Program-made: the position numbers and the translations under genes
The notes under the pieces: model-generated
What the model was told of the DNA's origin: nothing
The model's database searches: none
Seen by the model: the letters and a program-made list of their open reading frames with translations, nothing else
Shown: piece after piece, positions 60,258 to 64,000 of the stretch
How the letters are laid out: the number at the start of each line of letters is the position of its first letter
Numbering within the stretch: the first letter of the stretch is position 1
Assembly (NCBI GenBank): GCA_002633005.1
Contig: NMRA01000448.1
Location: forward strand, 1 to 64,000
Source of the DNA: Phoronis australis
Taxonomy: Eukaryota; Phoronida; Phoronidae
Reading direction: 5' to 3'
DNA length: 64,000 nt

Positions 60258-63200
60258 TAAGTATCACAATGTGTCCACTGACTAATTAGTCTATTTCCTT
60301 CCGATTCTTTTTCATTTATATCCTTATCAGAAGTAAACAGTCCAGGACGAGTTGTGATAGTATACTATTGGAGCCGATGTTTCGCAATACCTCGACGATT
60401 AAAAACCAATGTCTGACCGTGGTGCTCGCCTTTAAGCACAACGCTTTTCTGGACAAAGCATTCGTCAGCAAGTCCTCTGCTGTGATGATCGCGCTTAATC
60501 CAATCCAGGAAGCTGCGACCGAGTACTTACTCACGCAAATGTATCAAACTTGATCAATCCACGCTGTTCGCCACAGTAGCATCCGTGAGTTATGCACACA
60601 CACTTTTGAGTCATATAAAGAGACTTGAATCAGAGTGATAACAAGCACACTTTATTCCTCAAATATTGAGGAATCTATTGCTCGGGTAAAGTCTTCAACG
60701 AAGCACGCTTTACGTGAAACAAAGAGTTTGTAAACACGTAGGCATTTCCATCACTGCTCCTCAGATCGTCGTTGTTGCCAAGTCTTACACACGATTCCCG
60801 CACAAATACAATGCCCGCTGTCAAGTAAATAATGTTTGAAAACCCAACCTTGTCTCACCTTCCGATTTTCCCCCAGTTTATATACATACACGGGGGTAGC
60901 CCGAAGTTCTTTGGTTCGTTCTTCGGTTACCAGTTTACAAAAACAATACAGTAAAAGTACTGAAAGGTATGTATAACCTTAAAATCTCGTCAAAGATCGT
61001 TGCATACACATTCATAACACAAATCAAATAGCTGTGTATCAACGGCAGCCTACTTTTGAAGATTTACGTTCTTGAAGGTTCTTTAACACTTCGTTAGCGC
61101 TGAGTACGGATCAAGTTCCCGAAGAAACTGACACACGCCGGCATATCTGATTCGGGTTGCTCGTTATTCCGCGTAATTCCAGCTTTCTAATGAAAAAGAA
61201 AGTTTGACGAGTCTATTAGTTATGAACAAATTTCGACATCAACTCCGTATGTCACCGTGACAGAGTCACTATGTTTGCGAATAATCACTATTTTTCTTTA
61301 AAATTTCTCATCTTCGCACTTGTTTATCACGTTTGGCGTATCCATCCGCAGTGAGGAAGCAAGGACACATTCAGCTGATAAATTTCGCATTTTTCTTTCA
61401 GTTTCTTTCACGTAGTATGTCAACGGAATGAAACAAAACCCCTGTTTGAATTTGCCCTACTCCCCGGAAGCACCAACAGTTTCCAATCTCTGAACGAAGT
61501 GTGAGTAAAATGGCGTCATATTTTAATTCGGAGAAGACGACTTGTTTGGTATTCATTCTCTCTCTTGAAAATGAACCATTAGAACGAAGAGATGGGCGCT
61601 GGTTTATTTCACAACAGACAAAACGGGTGGAAAATCGCAAACACACGCATGCGCATCCCTGCAAATAATGCTTGTTTAAAACACTGCTTGTTGTTTGCTC
61701 ATCAAATTCGCTTCGGTGAAGGTGAATCTACGTTGTGTCGTTTAATGTTAAAAATGATTATTTCATTCGCACGGCTCTATTAACAAAGCCCTCATATCGA
61801 AATTCAATAGCATAGCGCAAACAAAACGTACAATTTCCGCTCATCAAGTGTCTATCAATTTTTAAATTTTTGTTTCAGTAACACTGTTAGGCACATTTAC
61901 GTGTAGCTCACGCTAGAACAAAAACACTATTCATATAGTCGGAGATATCGAAACATTTGCATTTACTTTGAATTGATAATGCGCTTGTACAAATACATAC
62001 AATACAAATGGGATACCACGAATAAAAAACTGATCTGCCTTTATAATCCATCACTGGGATTTCCAAAGGTTACACGTGAGAACTAGATCTAATGAGGACA
62101 TTCCGGTGTTTTTGACCGAGCACAAATTGATAATGAGCTTTAAAAGCCTCAACACCTTGTTGATCAGTTGCTATAAATGAATCCGGCCCGGTCGTTGCCT
62201 AAACTCTTCTGAGCACGAAAAGACATTATGGCGAACGAGTTAACCTGGGATGTTTTGTTTAGCCCGTCCATGTACACAGTGGCAACAAGAGTAACAATAG
62301 ATACAGTAGCCTCGTTCCGGCCTCCAGCGCGCAGCTGCTTTCCTGTAAATCGTAAAACACAATCAAGTTCCCGACTGCACTGACTTCCATATTTCGAAAG
62401 TCACGTGAGTTGACTAGTTTGATAGGGTTCGCATAAAAAGGCTGTAGAGAATACGTAAAACACAGTTTCTTGATTACTTTGTTATTATTCTGCATATAAA
62501 ATGTCATTTTAAGTAACCTATGAGCAGAACTCGAAAACAAATGTGCAGTCAGTATAAGGTTTCAATCAGTGCTGTGTATTTGCTACGAGTTAAAACCAGT
62601 GCAGTATAAACGGCAAGTGGAGTCGTAAAAGTGTCATCGCTACCGGGCGGACATCAGCGTGAAATTGAAAGTAGAAGACAGTTATTGCGTAGAAGAACCA
62701 AGTTCTGCCCTTTATGGGTACAGTTATTTGACGCCATTATTATGACCTATCATAAATCAAAATACATGGGAGCCGTCTAGTCTCTGGTAGAAACTAGTTC
62801 CGGTCTATACCGAGCACGTGATGGCTCACGCGCCTACTTTCATAACAAGGTGTAACCATGCAGTGAACCCGAATGTGAAGTCTGATCTGTGGGATTAGCT
62901 GACTTTCGAAATAGCCGCGCCCTATTGAAATTCACTAACCCGCAAGACGGCGAGCAGGTGGAAAGCCGTTCAACGCCACCTACAAACCCCATGTAGTGCG
63001 GATGGGAGCTTTCAAACTACTGGTATAAACAGCGTTTTAACACCTTTCCCGCTATTGTAATACAGGCAAATTTTCACTGATGTACAGTGTTATGTACTAA
63101 TGTCTCACGAAAAAGGCAAACATTTTGAAATATCACTGAATGAACAAAGACATCATGTTCTGTACACTTCCCACTGGGAAGAAACTATCTGCGATAAAGC

Positions 63201-63375
63201 CAGTGTTTACGGCTTATAAAACGAGAGATTTTCGATCCCAGCCGGTGTCATAACGCTAAAATAAATAAGTGAACTTAAATTAATCAAAAAACGGGAGGAA
63301 ATCACAGTGTAATTTATTCCTCTGATTTTTAAATTAATGGGCCACTATGTAGTAATTGAATTTCTGTCCACCAAC

Positions 63376-63516
63376 ATGGGACGCACCACTGAAAAAAGTG
63401 GGGGCTAAATCCCCCCAGCCCCCCTGTGGTGCAGCGCCTACAGACCATGGGTGGCGCAGCGCTGAAAAAAGTGGGAGCAATATCCCCCCAGCCCCCTATG
63501 TTGCGCCGCCCATGAC
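63376..63516 (+). repeat. 71-bp unit duplicated in tandem
   Basis: Units start ATGGG at 63376 and 63447. Both contain CTGAAAAAAGTGGG, ATCCCCCCAGCCCCC and a GCGCC stretch, and each ends ACC. The plus ORF across it (63356-63571) is a by-product of the GC-rich repeat. Confidence 0.85.
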
Positions 63517-64000
63517 CAACTCTGACTCGGGATCAATCGAAAGCTACTTTTGTGCTCTCATTTCTCTATAGAGCGCCAATATGAAAAGTTCCCTATTGAA
63601 TATGAATTCCCGCGGTTGTACTGAATTGTGAGTACATTTGGGACATCCTGTGTATTGTTATACAGCCACGTACCTAAATCTTCATATTGGTACATGAGAA
63701 ATACAGTTTTCGTGTATGAACCCTGTCTGCTCGTGCCGTAGCTAAGATCCTGGTTATAACTGGAGATATACTAATTGTTATCCTTGGCGTACTCGTGAGT
63801 AACTTATACATGTGGGTCGTGAAAACACCTCCACCACTCAGTAACAAAACGGAAATGTAAAGGTTATAGGAATTAGGTGACCGTCAGAAATTAGTACATA
63901 TGTTAGTCAAGGGCCCAATCATTGGCGGAACTCTTTCTTACCGTTGGTTTATTGTTTGTAAAAATATTTCAATATGAGCATTTATTGTAAAACAAGGAAG

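Larger units (their letters stand above)
53562..64000. other. Upstream region of the RhoGEF gene, no gene recognised
   Basis: AT-rich DNA with scattered short ORFs. The only stretches with any coding flavour are minus-strand islands at 56849-57067 and 60089-60257, both ending at good splice donors, and overlapping ORFs on both strands at 60316-60553. None has a recognised domain, and their phases do not connect directly to the known exons. The 63376-63516 tandem repeat lies near the right edge. Confidence 0.5.

Noticed and set aside
63356-63571. Plus-strand 71-codon Pro-rich ORF
   Set aside because: It is explained by the GC-rich 71-bp tandem repeat.

Overview
The window looks like animal nuclear DNA. 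Two multi-exon genes lie on the minus strand, their introns have clean GT-AG (once GC-AG) splice sites with matching phases, and the long non-coding stretches are full of short interspersed repeats. Two overlapping contig ends differ by about 1%, which fits a heterozygous wild animal. I would guess a marine invertebrate, but the sequence does not name a phylum. I found no bacterial operon, CRISPR array, virus or intact transposase.

Left third, 1-22.5 kb: a sacsin (SACS-type) chaperone gene on the minus strand. Exons at 19512-19597, 16897-17013, 16387-16534, 14496-16082, 11994-14281, 11192-11260 and 9669-1 join in a single frame. They carry three sacsin repeating regions, each opening with an HSP90-like (GHKL) ATPase module. 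The window's left edge cuts the gene just before the place where the J domain and HEPN domain of sacsin would follow. About 4,318 residues are visible if the first-exon guess (ATG G at 22383-22380) is right. The giant last exon is interrupted by one N at 6022 flanked by two 1,011-bp copies of the same sequence (5011-6021 and 6023-7033). This looks like an uncollapsed contig overlap rather than a real duplication.

Middle, 22.5-36.3 kb: no gene recognised. The stretch holds MITE-like, SINE-like and other repeat families, several of which recur elsewhere in the window in the same or opposite orientation.

Right part, 36.3-52.7 kb: a Rho guanine-nucleotide exchange factor gene on the minus strand, with 14 phase-matched exons encoding a DH domain, a PH domain and a Ser/Pro-rich tail (about 653 residues). 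It resembles the PLEKHG family. Its 5' end is not resolved: a 30-bp microexon at 53532-53561 is possible, and weak coding islands lie at 56.85-57.07 and 60.04-60.55 kb. From 53.6 to 64 kb there is otherwise only non-coding DNA, with a short tandem repeat near the right edge.

The two genes are neighbours in the same orientation, and nothing in the sequence shows that they work together. I found no clear novel system. The points most worth checking are the assembly fold at 6022, a 73-bp perfect-hairpin element with a 10-bp target duplication, a TIR-bounded MITE pair, a GC-AG intron inside the DH domain, and TCTCGCGAG-type promoter motifs upstream of the sacsin gene.
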